From: an uncultured Eisenbergiella sp.
GTDB lineage: Bacteria > Bacillota > Clostridia > Lachnospirales > Lachnospiraceae
Direction: 5' to 3'
Assembly: GCA_947598825.1 (NCBI GenBank)
Contig: CANQFM010000023.1
Coordinates: 1-43,987, forward strand
Length of the DNA: 43,987 nt
This document shows, piece by piece, positions 1-7,975 of this stretch (within the stretch, counting starts at the first letter, position 1; each line of letters starts with the position of its first letter). Below the pieces are notes generated by a model, which saw only the letters and a list, made by a program, of their open reading frames with translations, made no database searches and was not told where the DNA came from. The position numbers and the translations under genes are program-made.

Positions 1-855
1 CGATATCCGCTGCGCCATCCACTGAGCATTTCCGCTCTGAGAATAATATACAACAAGTGTTTTCATTTCTGCCCTCCTGATTGTCAACAATAAAGACAAA
101 TAGTTTGCTATACCGTCTTCATCGTTACTCCCAATGACAAGATCCGCCTGTTTCTTCACATCGCTGACCGCGTTTCCCATGGCGATTCCCGTTCCGCAAA
201 GCTTCAGCATGCCGATGTCCGCATAATCATCTCCAAAGGCCGTTATTTCATTCGTACCAATGCCGCAGATGGAACACAATTCCCTGATGGCCTGTTCTTT
301 CGTTGCTTCCTTTTTCGTAAACTTATACCAATATCCATCCGAAAAGCGGACGCAATCGCACCCGTCCAGCAGCTTTGCGAGTTGTTTTGCCTGAGCTTCC
401 TCAAAAATCTCTACGCACATTTTCAGAGCGCTTTCCTCAAAATCCAAAAAATCCGTATAAACGCTCTCTCCCCAGCTAGGATCCTGTTTTTTCGGTTCGA
501 TCTTATAATTCCAGTAATGCGCATCCGCGGTATCAATGGTTATCTGGCAGTCCTGGCCGCACACTTCTCTGGCCAGACCGATCATCCGCCTCGTTGTCTC
601 TTTGGAAAACCCGGCCCTGTAAACATACTCCCCTTTGTATTTCACCAGCGCCCCGCCGCTTGTGATCAGTACGTCAGGCTGCAGTTCCTCTATGAAAGCC
701 AATGCGTTCTGTTCACTTCTGGACGTGGATATCCCGATCCACATGCCTTTCTCCCGGCAATCGCGCAGTGCATTCAGCGTTGCCGGTGAAATGGTCTTAT
801 CACTGCGAAGCAAAGTCCCGTCCAAGTCAAACAGGAGAAGCCTGCATTTTTCCAT
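1..855 (-). CDS. Cof-type HAD phosphatase running in frame into a flavodoxin (partial)
   Basis: Open from ATG 855 to the window edge with no stop, so the product is at least 285 residues and its C-terminus is missing. Residues 1-263 are a complete Cof/IIB HAD hydrolase: DLDGT near residue 10 (Asp nucleophile and acid/base), STSRS near 47, a TKKEATK lysine region and GDDYAD as the metal motif. Such enzymes dephosphorylate sugar phosphates or other small phosphates in the cytosol. Residue 264 begins MKTLVVYYSQSGN, the FMN phosphate-binding start of a flavodoxin. Codon phase is identical across the junction and I found no stop in frame. An AGGAGG lies just before Met264, so the flavodoxin may also start independently. 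The GGAGGGCGTCAG before ATG 855 fixes the first start. It is either a true fusion or a lost stop between two coupled genes. Confidence 0.85.
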   Translation of the reverse strand, partial: MEKCRLLLFDLDGTLLRSDKTISPATLNALRDCREKGMWIGISTSRSEQNALAFIEELQPDVLITSGGALVKYKGEYVYRAGFSKETTRRMIGLAREVCGQDCQITIDTADAHYWNYKIEPKKQDPSWGESVYTDFLDFEESALKMCVEIFEEAQAKQLAKLLDGCDCVRFSDGYWYKFTKKEATKEQAIRELCSICGIGTNEITAFGDDYADIGMLKLCGTGIAMGNAVSDVKKQADLVIGSNDEDGIANYLSLLLTIRRAEMKTLVVYYSQSGNAQWMAQRIS

Positions 856-927
856 CTGACGCCCTCCAGATCTGATGTTTCCCTATTTCCCATTCCCCAG
901 ACTTTATCCGTCCGCCAGTCTCGCTTC

Positions 928-957
928 TTGACAAAATGTCCCGCCTCTGTGTATGAT
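928..957 (+). promoter_or_regulatory. sigma-A-type promoter for the DUF3237 gene
   Basis: TTGACA at 928-933 and TATGAT at 952-957 are separated by 18 bp. It points at the DUF3237 gene and leaves a leader of about 75 nt. Confidence 0.65.
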
Positions 958-1039
958 TTCATCATATCAGCCAGCGGGCAATTCGGCAAGGAAAAATGGC
1001 GTTGTAAAGGGAATCTCAAATTTTGTCGGGGTGAAAAAT

Positions 1040-1441
1040 ATGCGGGAAATTCTGAGAGTGAACGTATCGCTGAACGATTTCATGGAAGTAAACGGAGCCG
1101 GGCACTCCGCCTGCATGGCCGTGTTCTCCGGCACGGCGGACGGCCCGTATTTTCAAGGCAGGATCCTGCCTCACGGAGTGGACATGCAGATGCGCGCAGA
1201 GGGAAAGCCCGTAACACTGTCCGCCCGCTATATTCTGGAGGGTACAGACGATCAGGGAAAGCCGTGCCGCATCTTCATCGAAAACAACGGCACGGAAGAT
1301 CCCGATCATGTGATCCGCACCCGCCCAGTCGTCGTCACGGACAGCGCCTCGCTCGCCTGGATGGAATATGCCGATCTGCGTGGCACGGTCGAGGGCACGG
1401 CGGACGGCGTCATCATTCACATCCTGGCAGACGCCGTATGA
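1040..1441 (+). CDS. DUF3237 family protein
   Basis: 133 residues beginning MREILRVNVSL. The pattern of short beta strands, with a central GPYFQGRILPHGVDMQ stretch and a later MEYADLRGTVEG stretch, matches my memory of DUF3237 beta-barrel proteins, whose biochemical role is not settled. The ATG at 1040 follows a GGGGTG at good distance. An in-frame GTG at 1031 is possible but has no ribosome site. It is one of only two complete plus-strand genes here, has its own promoter, and its 3' end lies 40 bp from the convergent end of the next gene. Confidence 0.75.
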   Translation: MREILRVNVSLNDFMEVNGAGHSACMAVFSGTADGPYFQGRILPHGVDMQMRAEGKPVTLSARYILEGTDDQGKPCRIFIENNGTEDPDHVIRTRPVVVTDSASLAWMEYADLRGTVEGTADGVIIHILADAV

Positions 1442-1480
1442 AGATGCCTTCATTGCTCAAAGGCCCGATCTGCTTTTCCC

Positions 1481-2827
1481 TTAGAAAGATGTGATTGAAG
1501 TCTCCTCTGCCCCAAAGAACATTACATCATAAATTGGCAGATATGTGATCTTTCCTTTTGTTGTGATCTCGCGTGTATTGGACAGGACAAAAGCCTTTTT
1601 TACATGATAATCGTCGTTCTTTACGAAGGTATTCAGCGCGCTGTGAACTGTGTAATCCTTGCCGGATTTCACTTCGATGGGGACTGCAGAGAGACTGTCA
1701 TAACTATCGATCAGATAATCAACCTCGCCCTTACTACGGTTATCGTAGTAATAAAGCTTGAAGCCGTGCGCGATAAGTTCGCTGGCGACTACGCTTTCAT
1801 ATACAGAGCCGAGGTTAATGCTTTTCTCGTCATCCAAGATCGCCCGAATATTGTTGCCATACAAGATGGAAGTGAGAATGCCCACGTCGTTCAAGTATAA
1901 CTTCAACAGATTCTTGCCTGAGGATTCGATCAACGGGAATGTTGGCGTAGAAATGGCCTGCACGTTCAATGCAATGCCGGCACTGATCAAATATTCAAAC
2001 TCGTCTTCATAGTTGGCAAAGGTGCTGCCCTTTTTACCCTCAATCTGCTGTGCGACCACGCGCTTCTTTTTGTTCTCCAAATTGGAAGGGATTTGATCAT
2101 AAATCCGACGAATCTTCAGTTTGCGCTCTGCTTCATACTTTGATGCGTCTGCGGCATAGTAATCATGAATCTCTTGTTGGATCTCGCGCACAGCCTGGAT
2201 ATTCTTCGTTTCCAGATAGACATTGACCGCTGCAGGCAAACCGCCGACCAAAAGATAACGCTTGAAGAAGTCCATCATCTTTCCATGCATCGCCTCATCC
2301 AGTGATTCCCGCGCCTCATATTTCTTTCTTAGCGCAAGGATGGCAAATTCGTTCATACCATTCGCATAAAGAAATTCCTCGAAATCCAAAGGGAACATGC
2401 GGACCTTACGAATACTGCCCATAGGGATGGAAGTTGTCTCTGAGAGCGTCACGCCAAGTAAAGAGCCGCTGGCGATATAGGTAAAACGATTGTCATCCCG
2501 GAGGAATTTCAGCATCGTAAGGAAATGAGGATATGCCTGGATCTCGTCAATAAAAATCAGGGTATCCTCCACCCCACCCATTTTATCGCCCGCAATCATG
2601 CTGACCCGAAGATAGAAATCTTCCACCGTGGTGGTTTTTTCAAACAGTTTGTTGCCGATGGAATCTTCCAGCATATTGATCTCAATGAAATTGGGGAACA
2701 ACTTTTTCCCTACATAACGAATGATATAAGTTTTTCCGACCTGCCGCGCACCATCAATCAGCAAAATGCGCTCAGAACCGGAATGAAAATGCTGTTCAAT
2801 CAGGTTCTCTATTTTACGTTTCAACAT
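1481..2827 (-). CDS. AAA ATPase with DUF4143 domain
   Basis: 448 residues. The N-terminal AAA_14 domain shows Walker A GARQVGKT at residues 26-33, Walker B LIFIDEIQ near 90 and a sensor-like YIASGSLLG near 120. The C-terminal half has the DUF4143 pattern, including LYLNDVGIL and the nuclease-like GEVDYLID...PIEVKSGK stretch near 370-395, reminiscent of the PD-(D/E)XK fold. This family is abundant in anaerobes and its role is mostly unknown; defence or mobile-element functions have been guessed. It stands alone with its own AT-rich promoter and has no recognisable partner. ATG 2827 follows GAGGTGG. Confidence 0.85.
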   Translation of the reverse strand: MLKRKIENLIEQHFHSGSERILLIDGARQVGKTYIIRYVGKKLFPNFIEINMLEDSIGNKLFEKTTTVEDFYLRVSMIAGDKMGGVEDTLIFIDEIQAYPHFLTMLKFLRDDNRFTYIASGSLLGVTLSETTSIPMGSIRKVRMFPLDFEEFLYANGMNEFAILALRKKYEARESLDEAMHGKMMDFFKRYLLVGGLPAAVNVYLETKNIQAVREIQQEIHDYYAADASKYEAERKLKIRRIYDQIPSNLENKKKRVVAQQIEGKKGSTFANYEDEFEYLISAGIALNVQAISTPTFPLIESSGKNLLKLYLNDVGILTSILYGNNIRAILDDEKSINLGSVYESVVASELIAHGFKLYYYDNRSKGEVDYLIDSYDSLSAVPIEVKSGKDYTVHSALNTFVKNDDYHVKKAFVLSNTREITTKGKITYLPIYDVMFFGAEETSITSF

Positions 2828-2861
2828 GACGAACCACCTCGCAAGAGCTTTTCAACTATAT

Positions 2862-2890
2862 ATTACCCATTTATATATAACTTTTCAATA
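2862..2890 (-). promoter_or_regulatory. promoter of the DUF4143 ATPase
   Basis: On the minus strand TTGAAA (2890-2885), a 17-bp spacer and TAATAT (2867-2862) lie in a very AT-rich stretch about 35 bp above the start codon. The interval 2891-3011 holds only AT-rich DNA and no gene that I can see. Confidence 0.55.
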
Positions 2891-3011
2891 TAAAAAATGC
2901 ATTAAAAATCCAACTTTTCAAAAAATATGCATACGAAGAACATTGATCTTTCTTTTCGATCTGTTCCTCCCCATTTTTTTGTCTGCCTGCGCTCCAGGAC
3001 GTCCTCTAAGC

Positions 3012-4589
3012 TTAAAACTCCACCGTCTTCGTGGCAATCTGCTCGCGGAAGCGTACATCATGCTCGACAAACAGCATGGTCGGCTGACAGGAAAGCAGCA
3101 GCTTCTCGATCTGCATACGCGAAAAAACGTCGATATAGTTCAGCGGTTCGTCCCAGATGTATATATGGGCGGGCGAAAGAAGGCTCGCCGCGATCAGCAC
3201 CTTCTTTTTCTGGCCTTCGGAGTAATCCTCCATATTTTTCAAAAACTGCGCCCGTTCCATATCGAGCTGTCTTAAAATTGCGCAGAATAAGCTTTCCTCC
3301 AGTCCCCGCGCCCTGCAGAATGCCCGGATACTGCCTTTCAGAAAGGAAGTGTCCTGATTGATATAAGAGATCACCAGCCCGGCTGCCGTCTCGCAGACGC
3401 CGGATTCTGTCACCGGAAGTTTTACACCTGCGCCGTTTTTCTGCCGCCCCGGCAAAGCGCACGCCTCCTGATCCCCTGCCCCGATGCCCGCCTTTTGCAT
3501 AACCAGCTTGATCAGGGTGGATTTCCCACACCCATTTTCCCCGTGAAGCGCCACCCTCTCCCCCTGCATCAGATCAAAGGTCAGATCAGAAAATACCGGG
3601 TGGGCCGAACCCTCATAGGCGACGGTAAACTCGCGGATATGGATCAGCCGCTCCTTGTGGTGGCGCAAAGGCATAAGCTTCAGATCCACCGGTTCCTCCA
3701 GGTCGGCAAGCAATCCTTCCTTTTCCTCGATCTCCCTCCCGATCCGCTTTTGCATCTGCGATACCCGGCTCTGCATTTTTTTCGTCTTCGCCCCCAAATA
3801 GGCGCGGGTATTTATGAAACGATCATGTTCTTTCACCGGATCAAAGCCGATCTTTGTCCGTTCATTTCGGTCTGCCCACTGCGCTATTTGCGCTGCGGAC
3901 TGTTTCAGCTTACCGATCTCTTTGATATGCTTTTCATTCTCCGCGCGCACAAACTGATCCCTGCGCTGTTTATTCTCCCACCAGACAGAAAAATTGCCGT
4001 TCTGCACGTCAATGCTTTTCCGATTCAGCACCAGCACATGATCCGTACAGGCGTCCAGCAGATCCCGGTCGTGGGATACCAGGATAAAACCCTTTTTCGA
4101 TGCCAGATAATCCTTTACATTCTCCCTGGACGCCTGATCCAGATGATTGGTCGGCTCATCGATCAGCAGAAAATCATTCTCACCGGAAAACAGGACCGCC
4201 AGCATGACCTTCGTGCGTTCCCCCGGGCTTAACGTGCGAAACGGGCGGTACAAAACCTCCGCATTTCCACGAAGCTGATCCAGTTCCGCAAGAACGCGCC
4301 ATAGGGCGCTTCCCGCTTTCCACTGTTCCAGAAGTTCTGCAGCCGAAAGCTCCATCTGTCCCGGCGCGACCGGATAGGGAAAATAGTCAAAGGCGGTAGA
4401 GGCGCTAATGCTGCCGCTATACTCATACTTTCCCAACAACAGGTTTAAAAACGTGGTCTTTCCTTTCCCGTTGCGCCCCAAAAAACCGAGCTTCCAGTTC
4501 GTATCGATGGAAAAAGAAATATCCTCAAAAATATTGTCAAAGCTGCCCTCATAGGCAAACGTCAAATGATCCACCCGTATCTGTGCCAA
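3012..4589 (-). CDS. ABC-F ribosomal protection protein, Lsa/CplR-like
   Basis: 525 residues, two ABC domains and no membrane segments, so an ABC-F protein that binds the ribosomal E site rather than a transporter. NBD1 has GRNGKGKT and a signature TLSPGERTK, then FLLIDEPTNHLD. A charged linker separates it from NBD2, which has GENGCGKS and IWDEPLNYID. The opening QIRVDHLTFAYEGSFDNIFEDI resembles Lsa and CplR proteins giving lincosamide, streptogramin A and pleuromutilin resistance. The TTG at 4589 is chosen because AAGGGAG precedes it by about 8 nt and families start just before QIxVxxLTF. An in-frame ATG at 4616 abuts the terminator T-run and has no ribosome site. Expression is probably attenuated (see leader). 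The exact drug range cannot be read from sequence. Confidence 0.85.
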   Translation of the reverse strand: MAQIRVDHLTFAYEGSFDNIFEDISFSIDTNWKLGFLGRNGKGKTTFLNLLLGKYEYSGSISASTAFDYFPYPVAPGQMELSAAELLEQWKAGSALWRVLAELDQLRGNAEVLYRPFRTLSPGERTKVMLAVLFSGENDFLLIDEPTNHLDQASRENVKDYLASKKGFILVSHDRDLLDACTDHVLVLNRKSIDVQNGNFSVWWENKQRRDQFVRAENEKHIKEIGKLKQSAAQIAQWADRNERTKIGFDPVKEHDRFINTRAYLGAKTKKMQSRVSQMQKRIGREIEEKEGLLADLEEPVDLKLMPLRHHKERLIHIREFTVAYEGSAHPVFSDLTFDLMQGERVALHGENGCGKSTLIKLVMQKAGIGAGDQEACALPGRQKNGAGVKLPVTESGVCETAAGLVISYINQDTSFLKGSIRAFCRARGLEESLFCAILRQLDMERAQFLKNMEDYSEGQKKKVLIAASLLSPAHIYIWDEPLNYIDVFSRMQIEKLLLSCQPTMLFVEHDVRFREQIATKTVEF

Positions 4590-4616
4590 TGTCCTCTCTC
4601 CCTTCTGCGGTTCCAT

Positions 4617-4649
4617 AAAAAAAGGAACCGTCCGTCACCAAACAGTTCC
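4617..4649 (-). terminator. attenuator terminator in front of the ABC-F gene
   Basis: Minus-strand stem GGAACTGTTTG (4649-4639) pairs with CGGACGGTTCC (4634-4624): 11 pairs including G-U, GTGA loop, then seven T (4623-4617). It ends exactly where an in-frame ATG begins and 27 nt before the favoured TTG start. A terminator inside the leader of its own gene implies premature termination as the default. Confidence 0.8.
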
Positions 4650-4716
4650 ATTACGCATCATAACCATACAGGGAGAGCCTGCGATTCTTCTATTTCTGTA
4701 AACAAAAAGAGAGCGG

Positions 4717-4755
4717 TTATGAGAACATAATCCACTTTTGGCAACATGAAATCAT
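4717..4755 (-). CDS. putative 12-residue leader peptide of the ABC-F gene
   Basis: ATG 4755 opens a 12-codon frame, MISCCQKWIMFS, ending in TAA at 4719-4717, between the promoter and the attenuator. AAGG sits a few bases upstream. Inducible ABC-F genes are known to use short leader ORFs on which drug-stalled ribosomes favour antitermination. This one fits by position and length only, and a shorter frame (MKVR) starts at 4766. Confidence 0.35.
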   Translation of the reverse strand: MISCCQKWIMFS

Positions 4756-4821
4756 CGTACCTTCATGCGTTCAAAAGTAAATTATCTCCTCATCTTTTCA
4801 CCCCTCTCATTTGCTGGCTGA

Positions 4822-4851
4822 ATTATAACATATGGCAAAAAGGCCTGTCAA
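4822..4851 (-). promoter_or_regulatory. strong promoter of the ABC-F leader
   Basis: Consensus TTGACA (4851-4846), 18-bp spacer and TATAAT (4827-4822). The predicted start near 4815 gives a leader of roughly 225 nt, far longer than needed for translation and consistent with attenuation. Confidence 0.8.
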
Positions 4852-4883
4852 CCCAAAATTGGGGCAAAAGTCCCGTACCGTGC

Positions 4884-5468
4884 CTAATTTGCGGCGCTTT
4901 CCCGAAAGCGGGATCCCGAAAGATCTTCCTTTAAGAGGCCGTAATAACATTCATCACATATGCCCTGATTGTTCTGGCCAGAACTCCGCAAAGTCCCTTC
5001 ATACTTCATCCCGCACTTTTTCATGACTTTGCCGGAGTTGGGGTTTCTCGGATCGTGCCTCGCCTCGATACGGTTGGCTCCTACCTTTTCAAAGAAGAAA
5101 TCGATAACCGCTTTCATGGCCTCAGAAGTGATCCCCCGATGCCACCAGGCCTTTCCGATACAATATCCGATATGAACCATGGAAACAGCTTCGTTCATAT
5201 GTACGGCGCCGATGCTGCCGATCGGTTCGTCGCCGTTTTCCTTCAGGACGATGGCCCATTGATAACTTTTTTCATCGGAATAGGAGTTGACCCAGTTTTC
5301 TATTACGGATCTGCTGACATCGATATTGGGATGGGTGGGCCATGTCAAATATTTCGTCACCGCCTCGTCAGACGCCCAGTTTTTGTACATCGCTTCGGCA
5401 TCTTCTCTGGCAAATCTTCTTAAGAGCAGTCTTTCTGTTTCTATCCTTTGCGTTCCGTGATGGTTCAT
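4884..5468 (-). CDS. GNAT N-acetyltransferase, RimJ/RimL type
   Basis: 194 residues starting MNHHGTQRIETERLLLRRF, the classic opening of RimJ/RimL acetyltransferases. The acetyl-CoA site is seen in HIGYCIGKAWWHRGITSEAMKA, motif A with R/Q-x-x-G replaced by WHRG, and in NSGKVMKKCGM near the end. It transfers acetyl from acetyl-CoA to an amine on a protein N-terminus or small molecule. Start at 5468 follows GGAGGAG. An upstream ATG at 5498 overlaps the stop of the previous gene (ATGA) and also has a ribosome site; it would add ten residues. Either way it is translationally close to the XRE-methyltransferase gene and probably shares its transcript. Confidence 0.85.
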   Translation of the reverse strand: MNHHGTQRIETERLLLRRFAREDAEAMYKNWASDEAVTKYLTWPTHPNIDVSRSVIENWVNSYSDEKSYQWAIVLKENGDEPIGSIGAVHMNEAVSMVHIGYCIGKAWWHRGITSEAMKAVIDFFFEKVGANRIEARHDPRNPNSGKVMKKCGMKYEGTLRSSGQNNQGICDECYYGLLKEDLSGSRFRESAAN

Positions 5469-5494
5469 CCCGTGATCTCCTCCATAAACCGGCC

Positions 5495-6328
5495 TCATAA
5501 TCGTTCTCCCTCCCCGATCTTCTGCGCGATCAGGGTATCCATGCAGTGCTTGTGCGGCACGCCTCCGCTGTTGCAGTCGAATATTTCCTCCCTGCAGGTA
5601 TGGAAAAGCCAGTCGTGATAATAGCCAAACAATTCTCCTGACAGCCATGGAAAGCGCCGCGATTCATCCCGCGTGCTGTCAGGCGCCCGGACAATAAAGG
5701 GCTTCTTCACAAAGACATTCAGCACGTTGTAGCCGCCTGTCACAGTGTGCGCCTTTAGATTTTCACATATTTCTTTCCGCAGGGGCGCGTCCAGAAAGTG
5801 CAGCATGCCGCTCGAAAAGATGATATCATAGCTGCGGTCAGGGCAAAAGTCCACAAGATCCGCTTTGATCAGATTCACGTCAACGCGGTTATGCTCTGCA
5901 AGCCGTCTGGCTTTTTCCAATCCCGTTTCCGAAATGTCGAACGCCGTGACCAGATACCCGCATTTTGCCATAAAAACGGCATCTTTGCCCTCTCCGCAAC
6001 CGATATCCAGGACGCGGAAGGGCCTGACGGGCGGAAGCAGCTTCATGATCTCAAAACATAACCGGTTCGGCTGCAGGCCCCAATAATAGTCCTCAGAAAG
6101 ATAACGGCTGTCATAATCCGCCGCGACGCCATTATATCCAACCAGAGCGTCAACCGAGGTTCCAAGCACGGCGGCAAGACGGGGCAGCATTTCTATGTTG
6201 GGGGATGCCGCGTTGTTCTCCCATTTGCTCACGGCCTGAAAGGAAATATGCAAGGCATCCGCAAGCTGCGCCTGCGTCAGGCCAAGCGCCGTCCTTTTTT
6301 TACTGATAACCTCGCCGATTTTATACAT
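5495..6328 (-). CDS. XRE-type HTH fused to a class I SAM methyltransferase
   Basis: 277 residues. Residues 1-60 are a helix-turn-helix (KKRTALGLTQAQLADALHI, then FQAVSKWENNAASP), the XRE fold. Residues 70-277 are a TehB/Methyltransf_11-like domain with motif I VLDIGCGEGKDAVFMA, acidic end of strand 2 AFDIS and a DIIFSSGMLHFL strand 4. The C-terminus (HDWLFHTCREEIFDCNSGG) resembles tellurite-resistance TehB-like proteins. The fusion suggests a regulator that methylates a ligand or senses SAM, or a methyltransferase controlling its own operon; neither is shown. ATG 6328 has GGGGA upstream; a GTG at 6349 is the alternative. The GNAT gene follows 27 bp after, or overlaps. Confidence 0.85.
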   Translation of the reverse strand: MYKIGEVISKKRTALGLTQAQLADALHISFQAVSKWENNAASPNIEMLPRLAAVLGTSVDALVGYNGVAADYDSRYLSEDYYWGLQPNRLCFEIMKLLPPVRPFRVLDIGCGEGKDAVFMAKCGYLVTAFDISETGLEKARRLAEHNRVDVNLIKADLVDFCPDRSYDIIFSSGMLHFLDAPLRKEICENLKAHTVTGGYNVLNVFVKKPFIVRAPDSTRDESRRFPWLSGELFGYYHDWLFHTCREEIFDCNSGGVPHKHCMDTLIAQKIGEGERL

Positions 6329-6382
6329 ACCATACGTCCCCTTTTTCACCTGCCGCAGACAGGCAGTTCATCGTTTACCGCC

Positions 6383-6411
6383 ATTATGGCATATAATTGA
6401 AAGCGCCACAA
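6383..6411 (-). promoter_or_regulatory. promoter of the XRE-methyltransferase/GNAT pair
   Basis: TTGTGG (6411-6406), 17-bp spacer and CATAAT (6388-6383), about 55 bp above the start codon at 6328. Confidence 0.5.
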
Positions 6412-6471
6412 TAACGTATCCTGAGAATTTTGGGACATCATTCTATCGTTGGTTGAATATCGGCCTGTCGA

Positions 6472-7425
6472 TCAGCAGGAGACGATATCGCCTTTTGCCA
6501 ACAGATTATCTTTCCCCATCCCGCAGACATACGGGTTCTCATCATATTGATAACAAAACTCCAGAAAATCCATGCGCTGCTGCCGATCCTCCATGATTTT
6601 GACAAGTATCTCGTTGGGGATGGTTCTGGCGTATGCCCCGGGGCCTGCCATCTCGATATTTTCAACGCCGAACCGGCGCAGCAGATTTTCCAGTTCATCC
6701 GGCATGAAAGTGTAGGTGATGCACCAGGGCGCACCGCCCTTTTCATATTCGGCGATCTCATCCTTACCGCCCATAAGCCCGTCAAGGAGCATCTGTTCCA
6801 GGCGGGCCTTCTCAAAACGAAAATTCCGAATCCTGTCCTGTCTAGTTGAGAGCAGCCATTGTACAAACGAATCTTCAGAACATTCATCCAGAATAAATTG
6901 ATTTTTCTGGATAGGATTCGCCAGATACGGCAAACTCCCAAGGCGACTGGAAACGCTTAGCATGATCCGCTTTTTTGCGATACGCACAAGTTCGCCGATT
7001 ACTTTCTCTTGATGAGGATAGGTGTACGAAATCGGCGAATCAAAGGAAATCACCATGTCAAAGGCATTGTCGGCATAGGCGCTTAAATCTTCCAACGCGC
7101 CTTTCACAAACGTGATCCTGTCGGCAACGCCGGCCTGCTCCGCCAGTTCTTTCGCTTTTTCGATCATGGGCTGAGAAATATCGAAATGCGTGACCCGTAG
7201 CCCATGCTTTGCGAGCAAAATCGAAAACCGGCCGCAGCCCGCGCCGCCGTCAAAGACCGTTTCGATTCCCTCCAGATTAGACAGGAGTTTTCTTTCGATA
7301 TGGTCCTTCTGAATAATATCATCAATCCACGTTTTTTCCCGATGACTTTCCAATTCTCCCTTATCCGGCAAATTCCACATGCGCTCCGATATTTTTCTGC
7401 TGTAGTCTTTTATAATGTCCTCCAT
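6472..7425 (-). CDS. class I SAM-dependent methyltransferase
   Basis: 317 residues with a central Rossmann methyltransferase domain: motif I TVFDGGAGCGRFSILLA near 70-85, THFDIS as the ribose-binding acidic strand, FVKGALEDLS and then FDMVISFDSPISYTYP. The flanks (N-terminal 60 residues and C-terminal 120 ending GKDNLLAKGD) match no substrate class I can name. Start 7425 is preceded by GGAG; a longer frame to 7485 overlaps the previous gene and looks non-coding. It follows the nucleotidyltransferase-like gene by 40 bp and is probably co-transcribed with it. Confidence 0.8.
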   Translation of the reverse strand: MEDIIKDYSRKISERMWNLPDKGELESHREKTWIDDIIQKDHIERKLLSNLEGIETVFDGGAGCGRFSILLAKHGLRVTHFDISQPMIEKAKELAEQAGVADRITFVKGALEDLSAYADNAFDMVISFDSPISYTYPHQEKVIGELVRIAKKRIMLSVSSRLGSLPYLANPIQKNQFILDECSEDSFVQWLLSTRQDRIRNFRFEKARLEQMLLDGLMGGKDEIAEYEKGGAPWCITYTFMPDELENLLRRFGVENIEMAGPGAYARTIPNEILVKIMEDRQQRMDFLEFCYQYDENPYVCGMGKDNLLAKGDIVSC

Positions 7426-7465
7426 GATTTCAATTCTCCATAATATCAAATCAACAGCAGGATTT

Positions 7466-7942
7466 TCACAGCCCTTTTTTGTCAAGCGCCTGCTTTATCA
7501 ATTCAATTTTATAACTGTCGTCCTTATTCTTTGTGTTTTTCCTGTATCCGTCCTTTGAAGACGCCGAATACACTTTTAGATACGCCTGTAAATCCAACAG
7601 GTAATATCGAACGCCTTCTTCTTCCGCAAGGGGAATTTCCGTTAGATCAATACCCGCAAAAGGCGTCAGATCCTCTATGGACGCAAACGCCACATGCAGT
7701 TCTGCCTTTCTGAACTCGTGTTCATGCAGATCATAAAGAAGATACCCATTGTCTTTCATAACGGAAACGAGGTCATTCCATTTCTCGCGCAGAACAGCTT
7801 CCGGGATCAATATATCAATATCCTCCGCGTTAAGATCCATCTGCAGCCGTTGTTCCAATCCCAGGGAACCATATAACAGCGGCACAAAATGAAAGCGATC
7901 ATAAAGCTGATGGGCTATTTTGAGGAACTCTGTTTTTTTCAC
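7466..7942 (-). CDS. nucleotidyltransferase-fold protein
   Basis: 158 residues. LLYGSLGLEQRL followed by AEDIDILIP gives the GS...D-x-D arrangement of the polymerase-beta superfamily, similar to aminoglycoside nucleotidyltransferase-like and MazG-adjacent small proteins of Firmicutes. These transfer a nucleotide to a small molecule, RNA or protein; the substrate is unknown here. The start is GTG at 7942, with GAGGG eight bases above; no ATG fits. The C-terminus is rich in Lys and Asp (KNTKNKDDSYKIELIKQAL). It sits between the DUF402 gene and a methyltransferase on one strand with short gaps. Confidence 0.65.
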   Translation of the reverse strand: MKKTEFLKIAHQLYDRFHFVPLLYGSLGLEQRLQMDLNAEDIDILIPEAVLREKWNDLVSVMKDNGYLLYDLHEHEFRKAELHVAFASIEDLTPFAGIDLTEIPLAEEEGVRYYLLDLQAYLKVYSASSKDGYRKNTKNKDDSYKIELIKQALDKKGL

Positions 7943-7975
7943 TTGCTTTCCCTCTCAAATTCAAAGATTACGCAG

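Noticed and set aside
928-1494. 188-codon frame overlapping the DUF3237 gene
   Set aside because: Arg-, Gly- and His-rich out-of-frame reading of the DUF3237 gene that starts inside its promoter.
4884-5648. 254-residue version of the GNAT protein
   Set aside because: The extra N-terminal 60 residues come from the overlapping 3' end of the XRE-methyltransferase gene; the usual IETERLLLRRF start lies at 5468.
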